DNA of 64,000 nucleotides from Streptomyces viridochromogenes. Lineage in GTDB: Bacteria > Actinomycetota > Actinomycetes > Streptomycetales > Streptomycetaceae. Under the pieces are notes generated by a model. It was given only the letters and a program-made list of their open reading frames with translations. It ran no database searches and had not been told where the DNA came from. The stretch lies in NCBI RefSeq assembly GCF_001270495.1, contig NZ_LGUR01000209.1, forward strand, positions 29,704 through 93,703, written 5' to 3'. Both the position numbers and the translations under genes were made by a program. This document shows, one piece after another, positions 35,562-44,176 of the stretch; positions within the stretch are counted from its first letter, which is position 1, and every line of letters starts with the position of its first letter.

Positions 35562-35583
35562 CATTATGTGCGTATGAGCGCAC
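35562..35583. promoter_or_regulatory. Overlapping divergent promoters and ArsR operator candidate
   Basis: GTGCG (35568-35572) and CGCAC (35579-35583) form an inverted repeat spanning the ArsR ATG. CATTAT (35562-35567) can serve as a -10 box for ArsR, and its complement ATAATG as part of a CATAAT box for the transporter. ArsR binding here would block both genes. Confidence 0.45.
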
Positions 35584-35933
35584 GCATGCACCTATCAACT
35601 GCGCACGATGCGCATCCGCGCACCCCGGGCGAGGAACAGTTCGCGCTCGCCGCCGAGGTCCTCGCCCTGCTCGGCGACCGCACCCGTCTCACGCTGCTGC
35701 ATGCCCTCACGACGAAAGAGGCCGACGTCACGACGCTCACGGAGGCGTGCGGCGCGGCCCGGCCCGCCGTCAGCCAGCATCTGGCCCGACTGCGCCTCGC
35801 TGGCCTGGTGACCACGCGCAAGGAGGGCCGCCGGGTGGTCTACTCCCTGCGCGACGGCCATCTGCGCCGCCTCGTCGACGAGGCGCTGAACGTGGCGGAC
35901 CACCGGCTCAGCGACCGGCCGCTGCACGACTGA
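35574..35933 (+). CDS. ArsR/SmtB-family metal-responsive repressor
   Basis: This 119-residue winged-helix repressor has FALAAEVLALLGDRTRLTLLHAL, then ACGAARPAVSQHLARLRLAG (recognition helix) and TTRKEGRRVVYSLRDGHLRRLVDEALNVADH split over the wing and alpha-5. Asp and His in the last helix (DGHLRRLVDE, NVADH) fit the alpha-5 zinc site of SmtB/CzrA-type sensors. ATG 35574 is probably leaderless. It faces the CDF exporter gene, the standard zinc-efflux pair. Confidence 0.87.
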   Translation: MSARMHLSTAHDAHPRTPGEEQFALAAEVLALLGDRTRLTLLHALTTKEADVTTLTEACGAARPAVSQHLARLRLAGLVTTRKEGRRVVYSLRDGHLRRLVDEALNVADHRLSDRPLHD

Positions 35934-35969
35934 CGACTGACGGCAGACGCGGTGGGCGGTCGGGCGCGG

Positions 35970-37193
35970 TCAGTAGTCGGCGTTCTTGCCCAGGTACTGC
36001 TCCGCGAAGGCGATCGCCGCCGTCGGGGAGCCGAAGATACGGCGGAGGCGGGCGAGAGTGGTGCCGGCACGGTACGGGTCGCCCGAGGACGTGCCGTGGT
36101 AGACCTCGGAGAGCCAGTGGGAGAACTCCTGGTAGTCCCACACCCGGCCCAGGCAGGCCGCCGAGTAGCCGTCCAGGCCGGTGCTGTCGCCCTTCGTGAG
36201 GTACGCGATCAGCCCGTCGCCGAGCAGGAAGGCGTCGTGCAGGGCGAGGTTCATGCCCTTGGCGGCGATGGGGGCGGTGAGGTGGGCGGCGTCGCCGGCC
36301 AGGAAGAGGCGGCCGAACACCATGGGTTCGACGACGTAGTTGTGCATGTCGAGGACACGCTTCTCGATCAGTCGTCCCTCGGTCAGCCGCGGTACGCCGT
36401 TCGCCCCGAGCCGCTGCTGTAGCTCCGCCCAGACCCTGTCGTGCGACCAGTTCTCCGGGTCGTCGCCGGGCGGGCACTCCAGGTAGTAGCGGGTCACCTC
36501 GGCGCTGCGCGGCATGTGCCCGGCGAACCCGTTCGGATGCATGCCGAACAGGACGCAGTCGGAGGACGGCGGTGCCTCGGCGAGCAGCGCCAGCCAGCCG
36601 ATGCCGTAGTCACTGCGGGAGATGTGGGCGCGGTCGGCGGGCAGCGCGGTGCGCGTCACCCCGCGCGCCCCGTCGCAGCCGGCGACGAAGTCGCAGCGCA
36701 CGACCTCCCGTTGCCCCGTTTCCGGGCAGGTGTACGACACCGAGGGACGGTCGGAGTCGAGGTCGTGCAGCTCCACGTCCCGCACGCCGAAGCGTATGGC
36801 GCCGCCGCGCACGTCCGCGTACTCCCGCACCAGGTCCGTCACCAGCAACTGCTGTGGGTAGACCCAGTGATGAACGCCCGTGAGCTGCGCGTACTCGAAC
36901 CGGTAGCGCTCCCCGGCGAACCGGAACTCGCACTCCGTGTGCCGCTGGGCCCGCTCCAGCAAGGTGTCCGCGAGGCCCCGCCGCTGGAGCCCGCGTACGC
37001 CCCACTCCTCCAGGACCCCGGCCCGCGGCCGCTGCTCGATGAACTGCCGGGTCTCGGTCTCCAGGACCAGACAGTCGACGGACGCCGCCCGCAGGATGTT
37101 GCCGACGGTCAGGCCGGCCGGTCCGGCGCCCACGATGACGACCGGAAAGCGCTGCGAGGAGCGGGAGTTGGGGTGGGGGGAGGTGGAAGTCAC
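35970..37193 (-). CDS. pobA: 4-hydroxybenzoate 3-monooxygenase
   Basis: This FAD-dependent hydroxylase converts 4-hydroxybenzoate to protocatechuate with NAD(P)H and O2. It has 407 residues, near the family's usual ~394. FPVVIVGAGPAGLTVGNILR is the FAD Rossmann motif, QRPRAGVLEEWG follows, FVAGCDGARGVTR is the DG motif, and FLAGDAAHLTAPIAAKGMNL is the GD motif. WVYPQQLLVTDLV contains the substrate-loop region conserved in PobA. The start is GTG 37193. No pca genes are next to it in the window, so protocatechuate must be used elsewhere. Confidence 0.9.
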   Translation of the reverse strand: MTSTSPHPNSRSSQRFPVVIVGAGPAGLTVGNILRAASVDCLVLETETRQFIEQRPRAGVLEEWGVRGLQRRGLADTLLERAQRHTECEFRFAGERYRFEYAQLTGVHHWVYPQQLLVTDLVREYADVRGGAIRFGVRDVELHDLDSDRPSVSYTCPETGQREVVRCDFVAGCDGARGVTRTALPADRAHISRSDYGIGWLALLAEAPPSSDCVLFGMHPNGFAGHMPRSAEVTRYYLECPPGDDPENWSHDRVWAELQQRLGANGVPRLTEGRLIEKRVLDMHNYVVEPMVFGRLFLAGDAAHLTAPIAAKGMNLALHDAFLLGDGLIAYLTKGDSTGLDGYSAACLGRVWDYQEFSHWLSEVYHGTSSGDPYRAGTTLARLRRIFGSPTAAIAFAEQYLGKNADY

Positions 37194-37323
37194 CCGAGCA
37201 TTATGGGGGCGGCAGGCGAGGAGGGGAGGCTTCCGGGGCCGGCCGCTCAGGGTGCGCCCGCGGAAGGGGCCCAGCCGGACGTGGTGGACCCTGTGCACGT
37301 GGTGGACCGTGTGGAGCCGGGGC

Positions 37324-37731
37324 CTAGCCCAGGCGCGGTATCTCGATCGCCGGGCAGCGGTCCATGACCATCTCCAGGCCCGCCGCGCGGGCGCGGTCGT
37401 ACGCCGCCTCGTCGATGACGCCCAGCTGGAACCAGACCGCCTTGGCGCCCTTGGCGAGCGCCTCGTCGACGACCGGGCCTGCGAGGTCGCTGTTCACGAA
37501 GACGTCGACCACGTCCACGTCGAAGGGGATGTCCGCCAGGGAGGCATAACCCGGTTCGCCGTGGACCGTCTCCGCCTTCGGGTGGACCGGCACGATGCGC
37601 TTGCCGTAGCGCTGGAGGACCTCGGCGACGCCGTACGCCGCCCGCCGCCGGTTCGACGACAGACCCACGACGGCCCAGGTGTCGCCCAGTTCGGTGAGGA
37701 TCCTGCGGACCGCTGTCTCGTCGCCGTACAC
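37324..37731 (-). CDS. CoA-binding domain protein (YccU family)
   Basis: This 135-residue single-domain Rossmann protein reads TWAVVGLSSNRRRAAYGVAE, then GKRIVPVHPKAETVHGEPGY and VDVVDVFVNSDLAGPVVDEA, the hallmark of the small YccU/CoA-binding family. GTG 37731 has GGGAGG 7 nt upstream; the much longer frame above it lacks support. It likely binds a CoA thioester in a regulatory or acyltransferase-partner role; no reaction is known. Confidence 0.82.
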   Translation of the reverse strand: MYGDETAVRRILTELGDTWAVVGLSSNRRRAAYGVAEVLQRYGKRIVPVHPKAETVHGEPGYASLADIPFDVDVVDVFVNSDLAGPVVDEALAKGAKAVWFQLGVIDEAAYDRARAAGLEMVMDRCPAIEIPRLG

Positions 37732-38047
37732 CGCCGGCCTCCCTGTGCTGCCCACAGCTGCCGTCCAGCTGCTCCCACGACCCACAACGGCCCATGACCC
37801 CCGAGGATTCCCGTTCTCGCAAGCCGGGCCCGAACTCCTGTCCGGGCGGGCCGCGGCGCAGTACCGTTCGGGCAGTCCGCACGGCAGGGGGTGGCGATGC
37901 CCGGGTACGACGTGCGTGTCGCGCGCGTGAAGGGACCGTACGGCCATGGGTGACCAGGGAACTCCCGGCGGCCCCGGCTCCCGCCACGCTGACCGGAAAG
38001 CGGGCCGGATGGCTGCGGACGGCCGCGCGTCCGCCTACGCTCGCTCC
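37732..38047. other. Divergent intergenic region, no gene
   Basis: This ~316-bp region separates the divergent CoA-binding gene and the CysRS-like gene. It must contain both promoters. I could not place convincing boxes or a coding frame. Confidence 0.35.
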
Positions 38048-38767
38048 GTGCTGCGCATCATCGACGACCGAACCGGCAAGCCCGTCGACGCCGCGCCCGC
38101 CCGCCGGGGCCTGACCCGCGTCGAGGCGCATACCGAGGGCTTCGACGTCACCGCCCTGCGGGTGCTGCTCGTCTCCGACCTCCTCGTCCGCGCGCTGGAA
38201 CTCGGCGGTACGCCGGTCTGGGCGCTGCTCGACGAGGAGCGGCAGCAGGCAGAGCTCCGGGCGGGCGCCGCGGCGCTCGGCGTCCGGCCCTTCGAGGACG
38301 GCCGGGACGCCGCGTCGGGGCTCGGCGAGGCGCAGGTCCTCCATGTCGTACGCGAGGGCGGCGCGGAACCCGACGGCGTACGGGTCGCCGTAGCGCCCGT
38401 GCACGCGGACGCGCCCCCGGAGGAGGCCGACCCCGCCGCCCTGCGTCTCGCGCTGCTGTCCCGGCGCAGAAGCGTGCCCGTGCAGCTCGACGTGGGCGCA
38501 CTCGCCGACGCCCATGACACCCTCGTGCGCTGGCGCCGTGCCGTCGCCGCCTGGGCGCAGCGGCCCTCGCGGCCCATCCCCGACGAGGTGCGGGCGGAGC
38601 TCCGTACCGCGTGGGAGGACGACCTCGACGTACCCGGGGTCCTCGGGGTCCTGCGCTGGGTGGAGACCGCGCCGGACCTGCCGGACGGCGCCCGGTTCGA
38701 GACGTACGCCTACGCCGACCGGCTCCTCGGCCTCGACCTCGCCCACGACCTGGGAACCCCGGCATGA
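38048..38767 (+). CDS. Degenerate cysteinyl-tRNA-synthetase-like protein
   Basis: This 239-residue protein resembles a shrunken CysRS. VLRIIDDRTGKPVDAAPARR aligns with the synthetase N-terminus, FDVTALRVLLVSDLLVRALE with the helix after the HIGH motif, and RTAWEDDLDVPGVLGVLRWV with the conserved DDLNTP region. The HIGH sequence, the zinc cysteines and KMSKS are all missing, so aminoacylation is not expected. GTG 38048 begins the conserved part; the frame opens at 37946. Its stop overlaps the ATG of the phosphatase gene, so they are coupled. Confidence 0.6.
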   Translation: MLRIIDDRTGKPVDAAPARRGLTRVEAHTEGFDVTALRVLLVSDLLVRALELGGTPVWALLDEERQQAELRAGAAALGVRPFEDGRDAASGLGEAQVLHVVREGGAEPDGVRVAVAPVHADAPPEEADPAALRLALLSRRRSVPVQLDVGALADAHDTLVRWRRAVAAWAQRPSRPIPDEVRAELRTAWEDDLDVPGVLGVLRWVETAPDLPDGARFETYAYADRLLGLDLAHDLGTPA

Positions 38768-39306
38768 CCGCGCACACGGGTGCGGGCCCGTTGCGCCGCC
38801 TGGTCGTCCTGCGGCACGCCAAGTCCGCCTGGCCGGAGGGCGTCGACGACCACGAACGCCCGCTCGGCCCGCGCGGCCACCGGGACGCCCCCGTCGCGGG
38901 CCGGATGCTCGCGGAGAACGACTGTCTGCCGGACCTCGCCCTGTGCTCGACCGCCGTACGCGCGCGTGAGACCTGGGAACTGGCCGCCGCCCAGTGGGGC
39001 ACACCGCCGCCGGTACGCCATGATCCGCGACTGTACGCGGCGGACGTGTCCGAACTGCTGGCCGTCGTGCACGAGGTGCCCGCCGGGGTCCGGACGTTGC
39101 TCCTGGTGGGGCACAACCCCGGCCTGGAGGAGCTCGTCCTCGAACTCGCCGGGGACGGCCTCGACGACGCGCTGGACGAGGTCCGTACGAAGTTCCCGAC
39201 CTCGGCGATCGCCGTACTGGCCTGGCACGGCACCACCTGGCAGGCCCTCGCGCCCGGCACGGCGCTGCTGACGGGCGTGCTGGTGGCGCGGGGCAAGAAA
39301 CGGTGA
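38764..39306 (+). CDS. SixA-like histidine phosphatase
   Basis: This 180-residue histidine-phosphatase-superfamily protein has the catalytic LRHAKSAWPEGVDDHERPLG (RHA in place of RHG, as in SixA), LCSTAVRARETWELA and LLVGHNPGLEELVLELAG with the second active His. SixA removes phosphate from His-containing phosphotransfer proteins in E. coli; the actinobacterial substrate is not known. The ATGA overlap with the previous gene indicates translational coupling. Confidence 0.85.
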   Translation: MTAHTGAGPLRRLVVLRHAKSAWPEGVDDHERPLGPRGHRDAPVAGRMLAENDCLPDLALCSTAVRARETWELAAAQWGTPPPVRHDPRLYAADVSELLAVVHEVPAGVRTLLLVGHNPGLEELVLELAGDGLDDALDEVRTKFPTSAIAVLAWHGTTWQALAPGTALLTGVLVARGKKR

Positions 39307-39400
39307 GGTGAGAGCGGCGAAGGCGGTGCGAGCGGTGAGCCCGGCCACGGGCCGGGGTCTCGGGGCGAGCCTCCTCGGTACGTCGACATAGGCTGGCCCG

Positions 39401-40027
39401 ATGCAGGACGAGTACCGCACAGTCGCCCACGCGGGCGTGCACGAGACCGAGGTCAACCGCTCACGCTTCCTCTGCGCGCTCGCCCCGGCGGCCACCGAAC
39501 AGGAGGCCCAGGACTTCATCGCCGCCGTCCGCAAGGAGCACGCGGACGCCAGCCACAACTGCTGGGCCTACGTCATCGGCGCCGGCGCCGCGATCCAGAA
39601 GGCCAGCGACGACGGCGAACCGGGCGGCACGGCCGGCGTCCCCATGCTCCAGATGCTGCTGCGCCGCGACATGCGGTACGTCGTCGCCGTCGTCACCCGC
39701 TACTACGGCGGCGTCAAGCTCGGCGCGGGCGGGCTCATCCGGGCCTACGGCGGAGCGGTCGGCGAGGCGCTGGACGCGCTCGGCACACTCACGCGACGCC
39801 GCTTCCGGCTGGCCACGGTGACCGTCGACCACCAGCGCGCCGGCAAGGTCCAGAACGACCTCAGGTCGACCGGGCGCGAGGTGCGGGACGTGCGGTACGG
39901 CGAGGCGGTCACCATCGAGATCGGCCTGCCGGACGCCGACGTGGAGGCGTTCCGGGCCTGGCTCGCGGACGCGACGGCCGGTTCGGCGGGGTTCGAGCTC
40001 GGGGGAGAGGCGTACGGGGACGCGTGA
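39401..40027 (+). CDS. YigZ/IMPACT-family protein
   Basis: This 208-residue protein has the N-terminal UPF0029/IMPACT domain: HETEVNRSRFLCALAPAATE, then SHNCWAYVIGAGAAIQKASD, DDGEPGGTAGVPMLQMLLRR and VVAVVTRYYGGVKLGAGGLI, the family signature. A DUF1949-type C-terminal half follows. The family is linked to translation or nucleic-acid binding without an assigned reaction. ATG 39401 starts the conserved domain. Last ordinary gene before the accessory CHAT locus. Confidence 0.88.
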   Translation: MQDEYRTVAHAGVHETEVNRSRFLCALAPAATEQEAQDFIAAVRKEHADASHNCWAYVIGAGAAIQKASDDGEPGGTAGVPMLQMLLRRDMRYVVAVVTRYYGGVKLGAGGLIRAYGGAVGEALDALGTLTRRRFRLATVTVDHQRAGKVQNDLRSTGREVRDVRYGEAVTIEIGLPDADVEAFRAWLADATAGSAGFELGGEAYGDA

Positions 40028-40156
40028 CCGGCCACTGCGGGCCTGACCTGATTCCGTCTTTCGATGCCGTGCGGTGCCGAAGAGCGCTCCCCGCCAGCCG
40101 GTTCCTGCCACAGTGAGCTTCAGGGGCGGACGACCGGACCGGATAGGACATGGGCA

Positions 40157-43100
40157 GTGAACGCTGAGCGCGGTCGGGGAGAGGTTCACCCGGGTTCGAG
40201 AGGCGTCGGCACAACCGGTCCGCGGCGGCAGGGCCTCGGTGGGGCCGCCGTGCGTGCAGTGCTGTCGGCTGCGCCTGTCGGGATGTTCCTGTGGGTCGTG
40301 GCAGGAACCTCTGTCGCCGGCATCGGCTTCGCGTTGTCAGCGATCGGTGTGCTGGCTCTTCTCCTGGTGGGGGACTCTTCCCGTTTCGCGGAGGTGACCG
40401 GCCGTCAGGCCGTGGACACGCTCACGGATCACCTGGACCGTTCGGTGCGGTTGCGCTGTGAGTCCGAGGTCCGCGAGGCGGGGCTCGAGGAGTCCGGGCT
40501 GCTGCCCGTCGACTGGGTCGTCACCGCCAGGCCCGACGGCTGCTCGCCCCGTCAACCCGAAGGCGACGCCGTCCTGTTCAGGACCAGCCGTCATGAGGAG
40601 ATGGCCGCCGCGTTCCGTGCGTTACCGGCACAACGCCTGATCGTCACCGGCCCGCCCGGGGCAGGCAAGAGCACCCTCGTCGTGCTGCTCACGCTCGAAC
40701 TGCTGCGATCGCGCACCGGCGATGACCCGGTTCCGGTGCTGATGCAACTCACCTCCTACGACCCACGGGAAGCGGGACTGACGGAGTGGCTGCAACGACA
40801 GATCGCAGGGATCTGCGACGGACTCTCCGACACACCCGCTGATCGGGCAAGGGCGGCGGACCTCATCGCCGACGGCCGGATGCTGCCCGTGCTGGACGGT
40901 CTGGACGACCTGCCCGTCCAGGTTCGCGAGGCATTCCTTGACGCACTGATGCGTGACTACCCCGCCGCGGCGCCGCTGGTGCTGACCTGCCGGAGCATGC
41001 CCTTCTCGTGGATCGCGCACATGTCCGGCACAGTGACGGTGGTCGAACCGGGCCCCATCGATCCAGGTGACGCCCTCGGCCATCTGAGCCACGGCACAGC
41101 ACCCCCGCGGGACCGGTGGTTCCATCTGGCGGACTTCCTCGCTCGGTACCCGGACAGTGCCCTCGCCCGCGTACTGGCCCGACCGCTGGGTGTGGTTCTG
41201 GTCCGCTCCGCCTATGCCGGTGGGGACGCCGACCTCCGCGACCTCGTGGACATGAGCCGCTTCCGCACGCCGGCGGACATCGGGGAACATCTTCTGGACC
41301 GGGTCATGTCGGCGTCGCTCCAGCGCGAGCGTCAGCCCCGGCGCGGCCATGGGTGGGATCCGGTCAAGGCGCGTCGGTACCTGTCGTTCCTCGCCCGCTC
41401 CGTGGCCCGCGGTGAAACGTCCGTACTGGCCTGGTGGAAGCTGCACCTCGACGTGGCGGGGCTGACCCGCACATGGAGCCGTGTCCTGATCTGGACGCTC
41501 GCCGCGGCCCTGCTCCATCTGCCCCTGGCCGCACTCGTCGCCCACGATCCCGGGTTGCCGACGTCCCTGGCGGCGGCCGGCGAGACCATCGCCGGTGCCA
41601 TGGCCACCGCGACACTCATCGCCGTCCGTGACCGTCTGTCGGGGAGGATGCGGTGGCGGCGCCGACCGGTGCGCCTGATGGTGTTGACGTCGTTGTGCGG
41701 CGGCGCGGTCGCTGCCGCCGTGCTCCCGCTGCTCTTCATGGCGACGGGGCGGACGAGTCCGGAGGACTTGGGCTACGGCGCCACGACCGGTCTGCTGATC
41801 GCCGGGACCGTTGCCCTGGCGGCTCACCTGACCGCGGGCCGCCCGACGCCTCCAGGCGTCCCCGACGCCGCCCGGGGCGCGCGGACGGGACCTTCGAGGG
41901 CGGTCGAGGCCACCGTGCACGTCTCGACTCAGGCGATTCTGTTGGCCGTACTGTGGTTCGCGGCCCTGCGAACCCCCCTGGTGCTCGGCATCTGCCTGCT
42001 CCTGGTCGTACCGCTGTTACGGGACCTGAGACGCGTCGCCGCGGTGCACGACGTCACGAGCCCCCGCTCCTCCCTGAACGCCGCCCGACGGGTCACGGTC
42101 GTGAAGACGACCGGACTCGCTCTGCTCGGTGCGCTGTCCTGGCCACTGCTCGACAGCGCGGCGATTCCATGGGCACCCGCACCTGCCGATGTCCTCGCGG
42201 TGGCTTGGACCTTCGGCGCCGCAGTCGTGCTCAGCGGTTCCACCTGGGCGAACTACACCGTCGCCCGCCTGTACCTGGCGCTGCGCGGGCAAGTGCCCTT
42301 GCGGCTCCAGCTGTTCTTGACCCACGCCTGCCACCTGGGCGTGCTGAGTCGGTCGGGCCCCTTCTACCGTTTCCGACACCTCGCATTGCAGAACCACCTC
42401 GCCGAGGTGAGAGCGACGGCCTGGGAGCATGCGTATCCGCGGGGTGCTGCGACCACCGGGAACGACCGGCGGGCCCGCCCCGTGCCGTCCCTCGGACACG
42501 CCACGCCGACGGACAACATACGGTCCTCCCCTGCGACGTCCCGGACAGGTGACCACAGCGACCACACCGACCACAGCGACTTCAACGGTGGGACATCCCA
42601 AGGCCCCCTCAACGGCAAGGAGGTCGACCACCCCGAGCAGCGTCGGCTGAGAGCGGAACTCGCCGAGCAGGCGTCGCCGGGCCGCGAGGTGCCGCTGCAC
42701 GTCCAGGTCACCCGCGGCGGCGGCCAGGAGGGTGTGGTCCTGCGGCCGTTCGAGCTGCCCGCTGAGGGCGCCCGGCTGTTGATCACGGTGCACGCTCCGG
42801 GGCTTCTGGCCCTGGGCGACCTGCAACAGGAGCTGTGGGTCGAGCCGGGGCGGGACTCCGATGTGCTGCGCTTCGGCCTGCGTACCGACCGGCCCGGAGC
42901 GCACACGGTCACGGTGCGCGCGTTCCGCGGGGGGTCCTTCCTCGGGGAACTGCGGCTGGAGATCTCGGTCCAGGCGGACGTACCCGCCCGTGACGGAGCG
43001 CCGCGCACCGCGCCGCTCGACTCGCTCGCCTTCGACCCGGGCGAGGTGACGCTCCAGGTGCTCAAGGCTGCCGACGGCTACACCTTCCAGCTGCTCAGCG

Positions 43101-44098
43101 AGACCAGTTACGCGCCGGCGTTCCAGCTGAAGGCCGGCGACCCCCGGCAGGCCACGGAGAACATCTACCGTGAGCTGCGCCGCATCGCGGCCGCGGCCGG
43201 TGCCGGGACGGATGCCCGCCAGGTGCGCAGACGTCTGCAGAACCTGGGCGTGGCCCTCTGGCGGGCCGCTGTGCCCGACGCGGTGCGGGGACAGTTCTGG
43301 CGGGAAACCGACAAGATCCGCGCCTTCACCGTGCTCGGCGAGCACGACGTGGTGCCGTGGGAACTGCTGTACCCGCTCGACGGAACGCAGCAGGGCGACG
43401 GCTTTCTCGCCGAATGGCTCCCCGTGGTCCGTCGCGTCTTCGGGCAAGAGCGGGTACGGCAACTCCTCCTGCCCCAGGCCACTTTCGTCGTACCACCCGG
43501 GTCGCCGCCCGAAGCGGACCTGGAGGTCACCGCTCTGCGCGCCCGGTTCGGCCCGGTGATGGGCGACGGAGGCGTCCTGACGCGGGGTGCGGAGATCCAG
43601 AGCCGCCTCGACGAGGGGCTGGGTGGACTGCTGCACTTCGCCTGCCACAACGCGTTCACGGAGGCCGGTTCCCAGGTCACCATGGCGGACGGGCCCTTCG
43701 ACCCGATCGACCTCGCGACCGCGCAGGGGTCCCGCGCCTTGGGCGACACGCGCCCGCTGGTCTTCTTCAACGCGTGCCGCAGCGCCGGCCAGATCGACTG
43801 GTACGCCGCCTCCCTGGGGTGGGCCCCGCAGTTCCTCGAAGCGGGCGCGGGCGCGTTCATCGGAACCCTGTGGCCGGTGCGTTCGGATTCGGCACTGGCC
43901 TATGCGGACGCCTTCTACACCCACCTGGTCACTGACGGGCTCCCGTTGGGGGAGGCGTCGATGAAGGCCAGGCAAGCCATCCGCAACCACGGTGGCGACC
44001 CCACCTGGCTCGCCTACGCCCTCTACGGAAGCCCCGCCGCCCGCGCCGCCCTCGCAACTCCCGGCTCGGCAGACGATTCGAACTCCGCCCGGCGGTGA
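40157..44098 (+). CDS. NACHT-transmembrane-CHAT caspase-like protein
   Basis: A 1313-residue fusion. Two hydrophobic helices (about 39-72) precede a NACHT NTPase with Walker A GPPGAGKST (about 165-173) and Walker B MLPVLDGLDDLP (about 242-253). Several membrane segments follow (VLIWTLAAALLHLPLAALVA and others to about 760). A linker with Asp/His repeats (HSDHTDHSD) leads into a beta-rich module (RLLITVHAPGLLALGDLQQE) and a C-terminal CHAT protease. The catalytic His lies in LLHFACHNAF (near 1164) and the Cys in VFFNACRSAG (near 1207), both intact. NACHT plus CHAT is the layout of bacterial STAND immune proteases: nucleotide-driven assembly, then protease activation, here at the membrane. GTG 40157 is the likely start; the frame opens at 40064. 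No known substrate. Confidence 0.85.
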   Translation: MNAERGRGEVHPGSRGVGTTGPRRQGLGGAAVRAVLSAAPVGMFLWVVAGTSVAGIGFALSAIGVLALLLVGDSSRFAEVTGRQAVDTLTDHLDRSVRLRCESEVREAGLEESGLLPVDWVVTARPDGCSPRQPEGDAVLFRTSRHEEMAAAFRALPAQRLIVTGPPGAGKSTLVVLLTLELLRSRTGDDPVPVLMQLTSYDPREAGLTEWLQRQIAGICDGLSDTPADRARAADLIADGRMLPVLDGLDDLPVQVREAFLDALMRDYPAAAPLVLTCRSMPFSWIAHMSGTVTVVEPGPIDPGDALGHLSHGTAPPRDRWFHLADFLARYPDSALARVLARPLGVVLVRSAYAGGDADLRDLVDMSRFRTPADIGEHLLDRVMSASLQRERQPRRGHGWDPVKARRYLSFLARSVARGETSVLAWWKLHLDVAGLTRTWSRVLIWTLAAALLHLPLAALVAHDPGLPTSLAAAGETIAGAMATATLIAVRDRLSGRMRWRRRPVRLMVLTSLCGGAVAAAVLPLLFMATGRTSPEDLGYGATTGLLIAGTVALAAHLTAGRPTPPGVPDAARGARTGPSRAVEATVHVSTQAILLAVLWFAALRTPLVLGICLLLVVPLLRDLRRVAAVHDVTSPRSSLNAARRVTVVKTTGLALLGALSWPLLDSAAIPWAPAPADVLAVAWTFGAAVVLSGSTWANYTVARLYLALRGQVPLRLQLFLTHACHLGVLSRSGPFYRFRHLALQNHLAEVRATAWEHAYPRGAATTGNDRRARPVPSLGHATPTDNIRSSPATSRTGDHSDHTDHSDFNGGTSQGPLNGKEVDHPEQRRLRAELAEQASPGREVPLHVQVTRGGGQEGVVLRPFELPAEGARLLITVHAPGLLALGDLQQELWVEPGRDSDVLRFGLRTDRPGAHTVTVRAFRGGSFLGELRLEISVQADVPARDGAPRTAPLDSLAFDPGEVTLQVLKAADGYTFQLLSETSYAPAFQLKAGDPRQATENIYRELRRIAAAAGAGTDARQVRRRLQNLGVALWRAAVPDAVRGQFWRETDKIRAFTVLGEHDVVPWELLYPLDGTQQGDGFLAEWLPVVRRVFGQERVRQLLLPQATFVVPPGSPPEADLEVTALRARFGPVMGDGGVLTRGAEIQSRLDEGLGGLLHFACHNAFTEAGSQVTMADGPFDPIDLATAQGSRALGDTRPLVFFNACRSAGQIDWYAASLGWAPQFLEAGAGAFIGTLWPVRSDSALAYADAFYTHLVTDGLPLGEASMKARQAIRNHGGDPTWLAYALYGSPAARAALATPGSADDSNSARR

Positions 44099-44176
44099 TG
44101 ATCCGACATGGCTCGCACGCCGGGTACGCCGGCCCCGCCGCGACCGCACGCACCCTTTACACAGAGGAGTCCGCAC

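Noticed and set aside
37247..39442. 731-codon minus frame over the CoA-binding, CysRS-like and phosphatase genes
   Set aside because: Only the part at 37324-37731 in the neighbouring frame is a real gene; the rest is antisense shadow.
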